A stretch of 51,642 nucleotides of DNA from Clostridiales bacterium (GTDB lineage: Bacteria > Bacillota > Clostridia > Christensenellales > UBA1242). The notes under the pieces were generated by a model. It was not told the origin of the DNA. It did no database searches and saw only the letters and a program-made list of their open reading frames with translations. Shown in pieces: positions 43,337-50,666 of this stretch (its first letter is position 1; each line of letters begins with the position of its first letter). The DNA is taken from contig SVHS01000006.1 of the NCBI GenBank assembly GCA_015055745.1, positions 1 through 51,642 of the forward strand, written 5' to 3'. Made by a program: the position numbers and the translations under genes.

Positions 43337-43365
43337 ATTATATCATATAACAAATAATTTGTAAA
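43337..43365 (-). promoter_or_regulatory. Promoter of the TM2-mnmA operon (leaderless)
   Basis: TTTACA (43365-43360), 17-bp spacer, TATAAT (43342-43337), then seven bases to the ATG. Confidence 0.78.
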
Positions 43366-43432
43366 TAAGATTATTAAATTAGTAGATTTTTTATTTATAT
43401 TTAGTTATTATAATAATATTAAGGAGAAGATT

Positions 43433-43855
43433 ATGATTATATTATCTTGTGACCATGCTGGCTATGACTTTATGCAAAAGCTCATGCAATATTTTGACAA
43501 TAAAAAAATCGAATACAAATACATGGGACCTAAGACTTTCGACAAAGAAGATGATTATCCTGACTTTATCGCCCCAGCAAGCAAAGAAGTCATCAAGAGT
43601 GATAAAAATTGTGGTATATTTGTATGCGGCAGTGGTATAGGTGCAAACATAGTAGCCAATAGACAAAAGGGTATACGTGCAGTATGTGCCCAAGACTACA
43701 CCACTGCTTACCTCGCTAGAAAAGATGAAGACGCTAATGTCCTCACTATAGGCTCCAGATTGACTAGCTTCCGCACTGCACTCAAGATTATCAAAGTATT
43801 CCTCACCAGTGAATTTGAGGGCGGTAGACACGCTAGACGTATCGCAAAATATTAA
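43433..43855 (+). CDS. rpiB: Ribose-5-phosphate isomerase B / RpiB-family sugar isomerase
   Basis: Interconverts ribose 5-phosphate and ribulose 5-phosphate. The 140-residue protein has the family motifs SCDHAGYDF (5-13), DYPDF, and FVCGSGIGANIVANR with catalytic-base Cys65. It works with transketolase in the pentose phosphate pathway. RpiB relatives also act on allose or galactose phosphates, so the substrate is likely, not proved. AAGGAG precedes the ATG. Its last 4 bp overlap the convergent radical SAM gene. Confidence 0.92.
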   Translation: MIILSCDHAGYDFMQKLMQYFDNKKIEYKYMGPKTFDKEDDYPDFIAPASKEVIKSDKNCGIFVCGSGIGANIVANRQKGIRAVCAQDYTTAYLARKDEDANVLTIGSRLTSFRTALKIIKVFLTSEFEGGRHARRIAKY

Positions 43856-44715
43856 AATTTTGGCGTATAAATACTATTCGCACTACTAAGGTCTTGAGTA
43901 TAGGCATTGCTCATGCCTAGCTTTATCGCATGAGAGACCACCCTCTTGTACTCTAGTGGTGTGATTTTTCTATTAATTTCTGGATAGTCATCTACCCCAT
44001 ATCTTGGCTCGTATTGACTCATGATACTGACTATGCTATCTTTACCAAGATTATCATGTATAAAATCTAAACATTTGATGCTATCCATAGTACAGTTTGG
44101 CAATACAAGGTGTCGTACGATGACACCTTTTTTCATCAACCCATTTTCTATGATATCTTTTGGCTGATTTTTCTTCATTTGTAAGATAGACGCGGTAGCA
44201 TTTTCCACATAATTTGGTGCTTTACTGTATTTCTTAGCTAACTCATTATCCATATACTTTAAATCCACAAGATAGATATCCACATAATCAGACAGTTTCT
44301 CTATCGTCTCTCGCTTTTCATAACCACTACTATTCCACACTATAGGGATATTGGGTCTATAGATTTTTAGAGCCTCTATGATCTTATCTGCAAAATGCGT
44401 CGGAGTGACTAGGTTGATATTATATGCTCCCCTTTTCTCTAAGCAACGAAATATTTTAGCCAATCTTTTGACAGAAATATTCATACCCTTCATCTCATGA
44501 CTGATAGGATAATTTTGACAATAGACACATTTTAGATTGCACCCAGCAAAAAAGATAGCACCACTACCTATATCCTTTTCATCTCCACTTATGATAGGCT
44601 CTTCATAATGGTGTAGCATGACTTTGCTGATCTTGATTTTGTCTCCCATACCGCAATATCCTGACACCACTTTACGGCCAACATTACAGTTTCTTGGACA
44701 TTCGTCACATTTCAT
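43852..44715 (-). CDS. Radical SAM protein, pyruvate-formate-lyase-activase-like (AmrS/YjjW type)
   Basis: A 287-residue iron-sulphur enzyme with the radical SAM motif CNLKCVYC (Cys59, 63, 66) and an extra N-terminal Cys cluster (Cys3, Cys6, Cys10, Cys21 in CDECPRNC...YCG) as in the AmmeMemoRadiSam system or glycyl-radical activase-like proteins. GSGAIFFAGCNLKC and VDIYLVDLKY are typical. The start is 6 nt after the -10 of a consensus promoter, without Shine-Dalgarno. No partner MEMO or AMMECR1 gene is adjacent, so the substrate is unknown. Confidence 0.82.
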   Translation of the reverse strand: MKCDECPRNCNVGRKVVSGYCGMGDKIKISKVMLHHYEEPIISGDEKDIGSGAIFFAGCNLKCVYCQNYPISHEMKGMNISVKRLAKIFRCLEKRGAYNINLVTPTHFADKIIEALKIYRPNIPIVWNSSGYEKRETIEKLSDYVDIYLVDLKYMDNELAKKYSKAPNYVENATASILQMKKNQPKDIIENGLMKKGVIVRHLVLPNCTMDSIKCLDFIHDNLGKDSIVSIMSQYEPRYGVDDYPEINRKITPLEYKRVVSHAIKLGMSNAYTQDLSSANSIYTPKF

Positions 44716-44721
44716 GTAAAT

Positions 44722-44750
44722 ATATTAAAAAATAATATTGAATTTGTCAA
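44722..44750 (-). promoter_or_regulatory. Promoter of the radical SAM gene (leaderless)
   Basis: TTGACA (44750-44745), 17-bp spacer, TAATAT (44727-44722), then six bases to the ATG at 44715. The clearest leaderless layout in the window. Confidence 0.88.
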
Positions 44751-44803
44751 TATTTCGTTCTAAACTTTGGGACAAGCAAATAAAATATTATGAGGTAAAT
44801 TTT

Positions 44804-45490
44804 ATGAAAAAGAAAATTGTTATTTTTATGCTACTCGCCATGTGCATTTTATCCCTATCTGCCTGCGGGAAAAGCAGTATCAACCTATCTGACTATCTTA
44901 TAGAAGAGAGAGTCTCTCTATACACCGCTCATGATGACCTCTACAATGTAGATCTCAGCTTTGGCAATCGCGAAGTGGATTACAATTTTGACGGCGTAAT
45001 AGGTGAAATGACTCCTTTCGCCGTACTCACTATCTCTAGAATAGACAACGAACCTCTCGCAAACGATACTTATTCTTACTTTGTCAAAGTCAATGACCAA
45101 TCATACAATGGCTTTTTGGAAAAAAGTAATAATGAAAATTCATACACTACAGATCTAGAGATATCCACCACTCCAGACGCCGTCATCAATGTACAAATCA
45201 GCTTTACAGGATATACTTTCGTCAGCGATATGACTAATACTAGCAGTGAATTTCAGATCGACTCACAGTCAGCTCTTAGCATAGCTAATAGTGAATTACA
45301 AGAAGAAGTAAAGAATCTATCAGCTGATCAAAATAACAAATTTGAAGTCGTGATGAAACTTATGAAAGATTATTCTAGTGCAGATCTAAAAAATTACTAT
45401 TGGTACATCAGCGTAATCTCTACCGATGGTGATATATTAGGTATACTCATAGATGCAAATACGGGCGATATCATAGCAAAAAAAGTTTAG
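44804..45490 (+). CDS. Lipoprotein with PepSY-like C-terminus
   Basis: A 228-residue protein with a lipoprotein signal peptide (MKKKIVIFMLLAMCILSLSAC, lipobox LSAC). The C-terminal part (SALSIANSELQEEV..., then YYWYISVISTDGDILGILIDANTGDIIAKK) has the ending of PepSY domains, which are often exported protease inhibitors or binders. The start at 44804 follows GAGGT; the upstream in-frame ATG at 44738 does not give a signal peptide. It is closed by a terminator at 45482-45509. Confidence 0.75.
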   Translation: MKKKIVIFMLLAMCILSLSACGKSSINLSDYLIEERVSLYTAHDDLYNVDLSFGNREVDYNFDGVIGEMTPFAVLTISRIDNEPLANDTYSYFVKVNDQSYNGFLEKSNNENSYTTDLEISTTPDAVINVQISFTGYTFVSDMTNTSSEFQIDSQSALSIANSELQEEVKNLSADQNNKFEVVMKLMKDYSSADLKNYYWYISVISTDGDILGILIDANTGDIIAKKV

Positions 45491-45509
45491 GTAAATCCTA
45501 AACTTTTTT
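45482..45509. terminator. Bidirectional terminator
   Basis: AAAGTTTAGG / CCTAAACTTTTTT hairpin that includes the lipoprotein stop codon and also serves the convergent gene ending at 45512. Confidence 0.8.
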
Positions 45510-45511
45510 AT

Positions 45512-45922
45512 TTAATTTGCTATCAGCTTTGGTATCAGATTTCTATGACTGTCCAGTAAATTGAATGTATCCAATATAGCATCATCTACACATTCATTTT
45601 GCATCAAGAGAGACACAGCTTTGACAAAATTTAAATGCTCGTATTTGACAAATCTTAAATTTTCACCAGCCAAATGTAAGTTTAAATGCAATCTGTCGCA
45701 AACCACCTCTCCTACTAAACGTGAAAAAACTTCAAAGAAATCATTATGAATATTACAATTACATCTTAAACCTACTAACCTACATAGTTTAGTAGAGCAA
45801 CACTCTTTGATACACCCTTCCAAGGTAGTGCTACTAAAAAGTATCGGTGGCTTCAGCTTTAAAAATTCATACACCCGCTCCAATACAATATCATCTACAA
45901 TATTATCTTTTTTATCTATCAT
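45512..45922 (-). CDS. Unrecognised cysteine-rich small protein under twin operators
   Basis: A 136-residue soluble protein starting MIDKKDNIVDDIVLERVYEF. It has a cysteine-rich centre (EGCIKECCSTKLC, LRCNC), suggesting metal binding or disulphides, and a leucine-rich C-terminal half. Not recognised. The start at 45922 is set by a TTGACT-17-TATAGT promoter with the ATG 6 nt after the -10 box; the longer frame from 46006 would run through that promoter. Two copies of TTTTGTACAAAA lie in and above the promoter, so expression is probably repressed or activated by a dimeric regulator. Confidence 0.65.
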   Translation of the reverse strand: MIDKKDNIVDDIVLERVYEFLKLKPPILFSSTTLEGCIKECCSTKLCRLVGLRCNCNIHNDFFEVFSRLVGEVVCDRLHLNLHLAGENLRFVKYEHLNFVKAVSLLMQNECVDDAILDTFNLLDSHRNLIPKLIAN

Positions 45923-45928
45923 GCGATG

Positions 45929-45957
45929 ACTATAATACAATTTTGTACAAAAGTCAA
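45929..45957 (-). promoter_or_regulatory. Promoter of the 45922 gene (leaderless)
   Basis: TTGACT (45957-45952), 17-bp spacer, TATAGT (45934-45929), six bases to the ATG. Confidence 0.82.
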
Positions 45958-45973
45958 ATATTTTTGTACAAAA
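45941..45973. promoter_or_regulatory. Twin palindromic operators TTTTGTACAAAA
   Basis: Perfect 12-bp palindromes at 45941-45952 and 45962-45973, with centres 21 bp apart, two turns of the helix. The first covers the spacer and edge of the -35 of the 45922 promoter and the second lies just upstream. This geometry suits cooperative binding of two dimers. The cognate regulator is not identifiable; the small gene at 46316 lies upstream. Confidence 0.75.
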
Positions 45974-45977
45974 TAAT

Positions 45978-46316
45978 TTAAATATTTGATACTTTTGCGT
46001 ATTCATGCTCTCTTTCGTAGCGTATTTTCATTTCTTTATACTTTTCAGATAGATCAAATATGTACTTTTGTTTTGCCTCTAGAGATAAAGTACTATAATA
46101 TTTATGGTCGACTAGCTCTTGTATTGGATTGATAACGATCTCATCTCTATCGAGCAATCTACATACTCTATCATATAGCTCTTGCTCATGCACTCCAAAG
46201 CAAGCCTTAGCGTAAGGTATCTGCTCAAATATTGATTTGTCCCTATTATAATTTTTCATTCTTGATTTAGCATCTCTTGCCAAGAAATATAATTTACCTT
46301 TGATTTTCTTTCTCAT
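45978..46316 (-). CDS. Unrecognised small basic protein
   Basis: A 112-residue soluble protein starting MRKKIKGKLYFLARDAKSRMKN, rich in Lys, Arg, Tyr and Glu, and helical in appearance. AAGGGGG lies 5 nt before the ATG. It ends 55 bp before the next gene's start, with the twin operators in that gap partly overlapping its last codons region's downstream edge. Whether it regulates the next gene is unknown; no helix-turn-helix is obvious. Confidence 0.65.
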   Translation of the reverse strand: MRKKIKGKLYFLARDAKSRMKNYNRDKSIFEQIPYAKACFGVHEQELYDRVCRLLDRDEIVINPIQELVDHKYYSTLSLEAKQKYIFDLSEKYKEMKIRYEREHEYAKVSNI

Positions 46317-46427
46317 AAATCCCCCTTTGCCCTACTATGATACAAAATAGAATCATTAGGACAAAATATAAAGCATGAGAAAAAATAAATAATTTTGTCT
46401 TATTTTGTCAAAAGAGATGAAACTTAC

Positions 46428-47198
46428 TCACTTTGATTGTTTATTTTTATATGATTTTTTAAAAAACTGTTTCATTATTTCATCTATCTTATCCTTGTAT
46501 CGTACACTCAGATAAAACAACAATGCAACCAATAATATGATAACACCCCAAACTATCAGTCCCCAACCATGAAATGGAATGACAGATCCGCTACCAAAGA
46601 ATACTGTACACCCTATGCCTAATGCTCTCGCGATAATATTGGTCCAAAAGAAGAATGTAAAACTCATATTTGTGAGTCCTGCCACTACACACAATATATC
46701 ATCTGGAAATAATGGGAATACCATCATAAGGAAAAACAAATATTTTCCACCAGAGACTTTTTTTATCCATTCATCAGCACTATCTCCAGCTAACCAGTGT
46801 AGAAATTTTCGTCCAGCCTTTCTACCTATCCAAAACATCAATATACTACCGATCATTACAGAGATAAAACTCAATAAAAAGGCCGTCCATCTGCCAAATA
46901 TTAGCGTACCAGCTATGGTGACAATAATCGCAGGTAATTGCAAAACCGTGGTTTGCAATATCTGCAATATCATAAAGATAATAAAGCTAAAGATTCCACC
47001 ACTTTTTACAATATTTTGCACTTTTTCTATAGAATTAATTTTTTCCCATACTCCCGTAGATTTAAACACGATATATAAAGTGATAAATACAGCCAAGACT
47101 ATCGCTATCACAAAAAACAACCGCACAGTTTTATTGTGCGTGTTGTTTGAATGAAACACTTCTTTAAATGTCTTTTCTCTCTCTTTGTTCTTTTTCAT
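46428..47198 (-). CDS. TVP38/TMEM64-family (DedA-like) membrane protein
   Basis: A 256-residue inner-membrane protein of the SNARE-associated/VTT domain family, thought to scramble or transport lipids. It has an N-terminal helix (about 28-46) and a core with FSFIIFMILQILQTTVLQLPAIIV, AGTLIFGRWTAFLLSF, GRKAGRKFLHWLAG and MMVFPLFPDDILCVVAGLTNMSF (each part shorter in the protein order listed), the conserved F/P-x-P-D/E-D motif included. The start at 47198 has no Shine-Dalgarno and lies 7 nt after TATAAT (47211-47206), so it is probably leaderless or read through from pyk 34 bp upstream. Confidence 0.88.
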   Translation of the reverse strand: MKKNKEREKTFKEVFHSNNTHNKTVRLFFVIAIVLAVFITLYIVFKSTGVWEKINSIEKVQNIVKSGGIFSFIIFMILQILQTTVLQLPAIIVTIAGTLIFGRWTAFLLSFISVMIGSILMFWIGRKAGRKFLHWLAGDSADEWIKKVSGGKYLFFLMMVFPLFPDDILCVVAGLTNMSFTFFFWTNIIARALGIGCTVFFGSGSVIPFHGWGLIVWGVIILLVALLFYLSVRYKDKIDEIMKQFFKKSYKNKQSK

Positions 47199-47232
47199 TA
47201 CTAGTATTATATTCTATCGAGAACCAATTTAT

Positions 47233-48636
47233 TTACTTTACTTCCACTATTTTTATCAAGTTTGTACCACCTTCATGCTTTGGAGTACCGCAAGTAATCA
47301 CGATGGTTTCTTTTGCCTTTGCAAAGCCACCTTTCTTCACAATAGTATTAGCAATATTAAACATTTCATCAGTAGTATTGTATATCGGAGTGAGTACTGG
47401 CACCACTCCCCATAACAGCTCCATCTGTCTAAAAGTAATCTCATTTGGTGTAGCACCAATAATCGTCGTCTGTGGTCTAAATCTACTGATGAGACCAGCG
47501 CTGAGACCCGTATTTGTAAATGACACTATAGCACTGATATCTTGCACCAATGTAGCACTCACTGCACTCTGAGACACGACATCAGAGATAGTTCTGATAC
47601 TGCAGCCTCTACAATAATCATTTGGGTGTAAAAATCTCTCTGTCTCTTCAGCCACCTCAGACATAGTCTTCACTGCTTCTACCGGATATTTTCCAGATGC
47701 AGTCTCTCCTGATAACATCACACAGCTCGTACCATCGTATACAGCATTTGCTATATCTGTCACCTCTGCTCTAGTAGGACGATTGTTTACAATCATACTC
47801 TCTAACATCTCAGTCGCAGTGATAACAGCTTTTCCTTTTGCTACAGCTGATTTTATAATCCTTTTTTGTAGCTCTGGTAAACGTTTCATCGCCACTTCTA
47901 CGCCTAGGTCTCCTCGAGCCACCATCACAGCATCAGTAGAGTCAATGATCTCATCAAGATTATCTACACCACACTGAGACTCTATCTTGGATATTATCTT
48001 CATGTGTCCTTTATTTTTCGTAATGAAATTTCTCAATATCTCCACGTCTTGCTTCGAATTTACAAAGCTCGCAGCGATCAGCTCGACATCATTCTCTATA
48101 CCCCAAAGAATATCTTTTTTATCTGCTTCATTTAGATATGGAGTCTCTATCTTTACACCAGGTACAAATAGACTTTTACGATTTGACAACACTCCGCTAT
48201 TCATAGCCTTTGTGACGATACTCTTACCGTTTACTTCAATTACCTTAAATTCTAATAGACCATTACAAGCTAATATTTTATGATTCGGCTTTATGGATTT
48301 CAAAATATTAGGAATGTTTATACTCACATGAGTATCGTTTCCCTCAAGCTTGTTTGCAGTAAAAACAAACTCCTGTCCCTTTTTGATGTCCACTTGACCT
48401 TTTTCAAAAGTCCCCACTCTTAACTCTGGTCCGCGAGTGTCTATCATGATAGGCAACGGCACACCCAATTCTTTCCTTAATCTATTTACATTTTTGGCTA
48501 TCAGATTCATATCTTCCAGCTTGGCATGCGAAAGATTTATCCTCACGATATTCAACCCTGCCAATACCAATTTTTTCATCACAGCATAATCCATGCTGGC
48601 TGGTCCGATTGTACCTATAATCTTTGTTTTCCTCAT
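47233..48636 (-). CDS. pyk: Pyruvate kinase
   Basis: Makes pyruvate and ATP from phosphoenolpyruvate, the last step of glycolysis, feeding NifJ. The 467-residue protein has TKIIGTIGPAS at the N-terminus, NLSHA, MIDTRGPELRVG, the B domain (about 70-165), the catalytic ISKIESQCGVDNLDEII and MVARGDLGVE, TATEMLESM and MLSGETASGKYP, plus a complete C-terminal domain. It lacks the extra phosphohistidine domain found on some Bacillota enzymes. AAGGGG precedes the ATG. Confidence 0.97.
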   Translation of the reverse strand: MRKTKIIGTIGPASMDYAVMKKLVLAGLNIVRINLSHAKLEDMNLIAKNVNRLRKELGVPLPIMIDTRGPELRVGTFEKGQVDIKKGQEFVFTANKLEGNDTHVSINIPNILKSIKPNHKILACNGLLEFKVIEVNGKSIVTKAMNSGVLSNRKSLFVPGVKIETPYLNEADKKDILWGIENDVELIAASFVNSKQDVEILRNFITKNKGHMKIISKIESQCGVDNLDEIIDSTDAVMVARGDLGVEVAMKRLPELQKRIIKSAVAKGKAVITATEMLESMIVNNRPTRAEVTDIANAVYDGTSCVMLSGETASGKYPVEAVKTMSEVAEETERFLHPNDYCRGCSIRTISDVVSQSAVSATLVQDISAIVSFTNTGLSAGLISRFRPQTTIIGATPNEITFRQMELLWGVVPVLTPIYNTTDEMFNIANTIVKKGGFAKAKETIVITCGTPKHEGGTNLIKIVEVK

Positions 48637-48899
48637 AATACCCCTTCTATAAACATTATATCATAAAGAATAAAAAATGGAAAACATATTTAAAAATTTA
48701 TGAAATTAATTTCAATCATTAAAAAACTAAAAAATGTGCAAAATTTAATAAAATTTTACTAAAAAATGTGTTTTTTAATATTTTTTCTACTTTTTTTATT
48801 TGTTTTTTAATATTTTTTAAAATTTCTTTTATACTAAGTTTAAAAAAATTTACACAAGTCTTGCAATTTTAAAATTTTATGATATAATAAAAATATCAT
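48637..48899. other. AT-rich intergenic region with the ssrA promoter
   Basis: Nearly pure A/T between the divergent pyk and ssrA genes. TATAAT near 48882-48887 with TTGCAA 16 bp upstream is the likely ssrA promoter, and TATAAT (minus) near 48664 may serve pyk. No other feature. Confidence 0.7.
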
Positions 48900-49251
48900 G
48901 GGGATGAAATAGTTTCGACTGGCATGGCTATATATGATACGCATGTCGTGTGAAGGCACGTAAAATACTTGATTCGTGTTTCGACGAATTTAAATAAACG
49001 CAAACAACAATAAACTTGCTTACGCTGCATAGCTAAGCCGCCAGTCTAAGGGTACCGATACTTTAGAGTCTGGCGTCGTTTATCGGTCCACGATAGTCCA
49101 CATTTCCTAGTGTTGATTATTGTACTTTTAGGATAGTGAGATGTCAGTGTCGGCGATAGTGACATTTTGCGAACATAGTCACCGACTAAACATGTAGTGT
49201 ATGATATCTATCCTTGTTAGGACATGGGTGCGACTCCCATCATCTCCACCA
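48900..49251 (+). ncRNA. ssrA: Transfer-messenger RNA
   Basis: Rescues stalled ribosomes and tags the nascent peptide for proteolysis. The 5' end GGGGATGAAATAG and 3' end GGGTGCGACTCCCATCATCT plus CCACCA form the tRNA-Ala-like domain: GGGGATG pairs with CATCTCC, and the T-arm has GGG-TGCGACT-CCC. The encoded tag reads ANNNKLAYAA followed by TAG (49000-49032), ending in the protease-recognised LAYAA. Several pseudoknot stems follow, including AAGGGTACCGATAC-type and GTGTCGGCGATAGTGACA-type pairs. CCA is encoded. It is followed by a terminator. Confidence 0.98.
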
Positions 49252-49256
49252 CTCTG

Positions 49257-49290
49257 AGCCACGGTCGAAACGCCGGGCTTTTTATTTTTT
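49257..49290 (+). terminator. Terminator of ssrA
   Basis: AGCC-A-CGG / CCG-GGCT stem with one bulged A, loop TCGAAACG, then a T-rich tract. It starts 5 nt after the mature CCA end. Confidence 0.75.
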
Positions 49291-49311
49291 TATAATTTTA
49301 TTTGCCTTTAT

Positions 49312-49440
49312 TTACAAATTATGATAAAATTAGCACAAATAGGATGGCCGATGAAAGGGGGATCGGTGCTAAAGCATTTAATCAGAATTTTTTTGTTTAA
49401 AAAATAGCACCGGTCTTGATAACTGGTGCTATTTTATTTA
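49312..49440 (+). ncRNA. Short structured RNA or attenuator between ssrA and the HEPN gene
   Basis: A promoter TTGCCT-17-TAAAAT ends at about 49332. The transcript would carry GCCGAT/ATCGGTGC and TAGCAC/GTGCTA pairs around a GAAAGGGGG loop, and then a terminator AAAATAGCACCGGT / ACTGGTGCTATTTT (49401-49435). The upstream CGGTGCTA is also complementary to TAGCACCG of the terminator arm, so two exclusive folds are possible. It could be an sRNA, or a riboswitch-like attenuator for the gene at 49542. No known riboswitch is recognised. Confidence 0.55.
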
Positions 49441-49541
49441 GCAAATTGATTTATGTTCTCATTTACCCCTCAAGTAAATGTTAACATATTTCGCGCGGTC
49501 GATCAAGCGTTTTGCGACAAATTTTGTTAAAAGGTATATTG

Positions 49542-50501
49542 ATGAAGAAGAAAAAAACAAATGAAGAACCTAAGCCTATAAGTTTGAAAGATTTTATATC
49601 AATTAAATGCAGTAGATTGAATAATGATCATAATGTAACTTCTTCTTTCTTTTCATCTGAAGCTGATTTATTAAGAAAATATGTTAGACAAGTAAAACAA
49701 GGATTATTTGATATAAGCAATCAAATTTATAACAGTTTATCAGAAAATACTCCTGTGCAAAAACATTATGAAGAAATCATATTATTTCTAGACAGTCTAG
49801 AATCTGAAATTCAAAAAAACACTAGGAGTTTAGGTGAATATAACTCAAAAATAACATATTCATATGAAAAAGTTTATATGTTAACATCCAACAAAGAATT
49901 TCTTTATAATACATATAATAAAATCAATACACTTATAAACGACTTTAGAATGAAATCATTGCTGTTTGTTGATTCTGTATATGCTAAAAGTTCTGCAAAA
50001 CCACTAATTGAATTAACAAATCTTCCAAATATATTGGTTGAAAACTTGAAATATAACAAATCTTGTTACCCATTAATTTACTACACTGAAAATTATGTAA
50101 GATTATATATTTCCATAAAATACAATGAAGAGTTTGGAGACTATACATTAAAAGAATATCTTAACAAATGTTCAAAGGCTAAAAAAACTTATGAAACAAA
50201 CAAAAACGATGAGGAAAAGTATTCTTGGATTAAAGAACGCGGATGCTTTCCTGCTTTCTATCTAGATTTTATTGATTTGAAAAATATTATCTTGAGCAAT
50301 TGGGAATCATTTAAAAATGATTTTCCAGATCAAGCATTTGTGACTTATAATTTTGATGAATTTTATAAAATCAGATGTAAGGTTGCTCATAATTCATATA
50401 CTATTGAGTATACTGAATTTGATATAATTTCTAGAAATTCTTATAAAATTACAAATCAACTAAAAAAGTACGTTGATGAAATTAAATTACTAGAAATTTA
50501 A
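49542..50501 (+). CDS. HEPN-type protein (putative RNase), mobile-element cargo
   Basis: A 319-residue cytosolic protein. The C-terminal region (about 180-315) has the look of a HEPN or Swt1-C-terminal domain: a long helical bundle with YPLIYYTENYVRLYISIKY (split here) and then the motif RCKVAHN, fitting Rx4-6H with Arg278 and His283, the usual RNase active site. The N-terminal part is helical and coiled-coil-like. The start at 49542 follows AAGG by 7 nt; the ATG at 49512 lies before it. Located between tmRNA and a serine recombinase, it is probably defence cargo. The HEPN call is by motif only. Confidence 0.6.
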   Translation: MKKKKTNEEPKPISLKDFISIKCSRLNNDHNVTSSFFSSEADLLRKYVRQVKQGLFDISNQIYNSLSENTPVQKHYEEIILFLDSLESEIQKNTRSLGEYNSKITYSYEKVYMLTSNKEFLYNTYNKINTLINDFRMKSLLFVDSVYAKSSAKPLIELTNLPNILVENLKYNKSCYPLIYYTENYVRLYISIKYNEEFGDYTLKEYLNKCSKAKKTYETNKNDEEKYSWIKERGCFPAFYLDFIDLKNIILSNWESFKNDFPDQAFVTYNFDEFYKIRCKVAHNSYTIEYTEFDIISRNSYKITNQLKKYVDEIKLLEI

Positions 50502-50524
50502 TAGCTACTTTATGCCGTGAAAGG

Positions 50525-50644
50525 TTCTTGACGTGAGTTAGAATGATTTAGGCTTATCGCCAAGGCAAATAAGAAATCGCTTTGCGATTCTCTGTCTTGC
50601 CCCTTTGCCTAGAAAAATCATTCTATCGAGGCTCAAGTCAAGAA
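50525..50644. repeat. 120-nt three-segment hairpin
   Basis: TTCTTGAC pairs with GTCAAGAA, TGAG with CTCA, AGAATGATTT (50540-50549) with AAATCATTCT (50615-50624), AGGC with GCCT, GGCAA with TTGCC and AATCGC with GCGATT, in nested order, with short internal loops between. It has no T-tract and no frame. It lies between the HEPN gene and the recombinase and may be a MITE-like element or a structured RNA. Confidence 0.75.
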
Positions 50645-50666
50645 CACCATGGAATAAATTAGCGTG

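Noticed and set aside
46579..47154. Plus-strand frame of 191 codons opposite the TVP38-type gene
   Set aside because: Mirror of a membrane-protein gene; no start signals, and family motifs are on the minus strand.
49312..49440. Fluoride or preQ1 riboswitch
   Set aside because: The GATGG and GGGGG elements looked suggestive, but the conserved cores of these riboswitches are not present in the right order.
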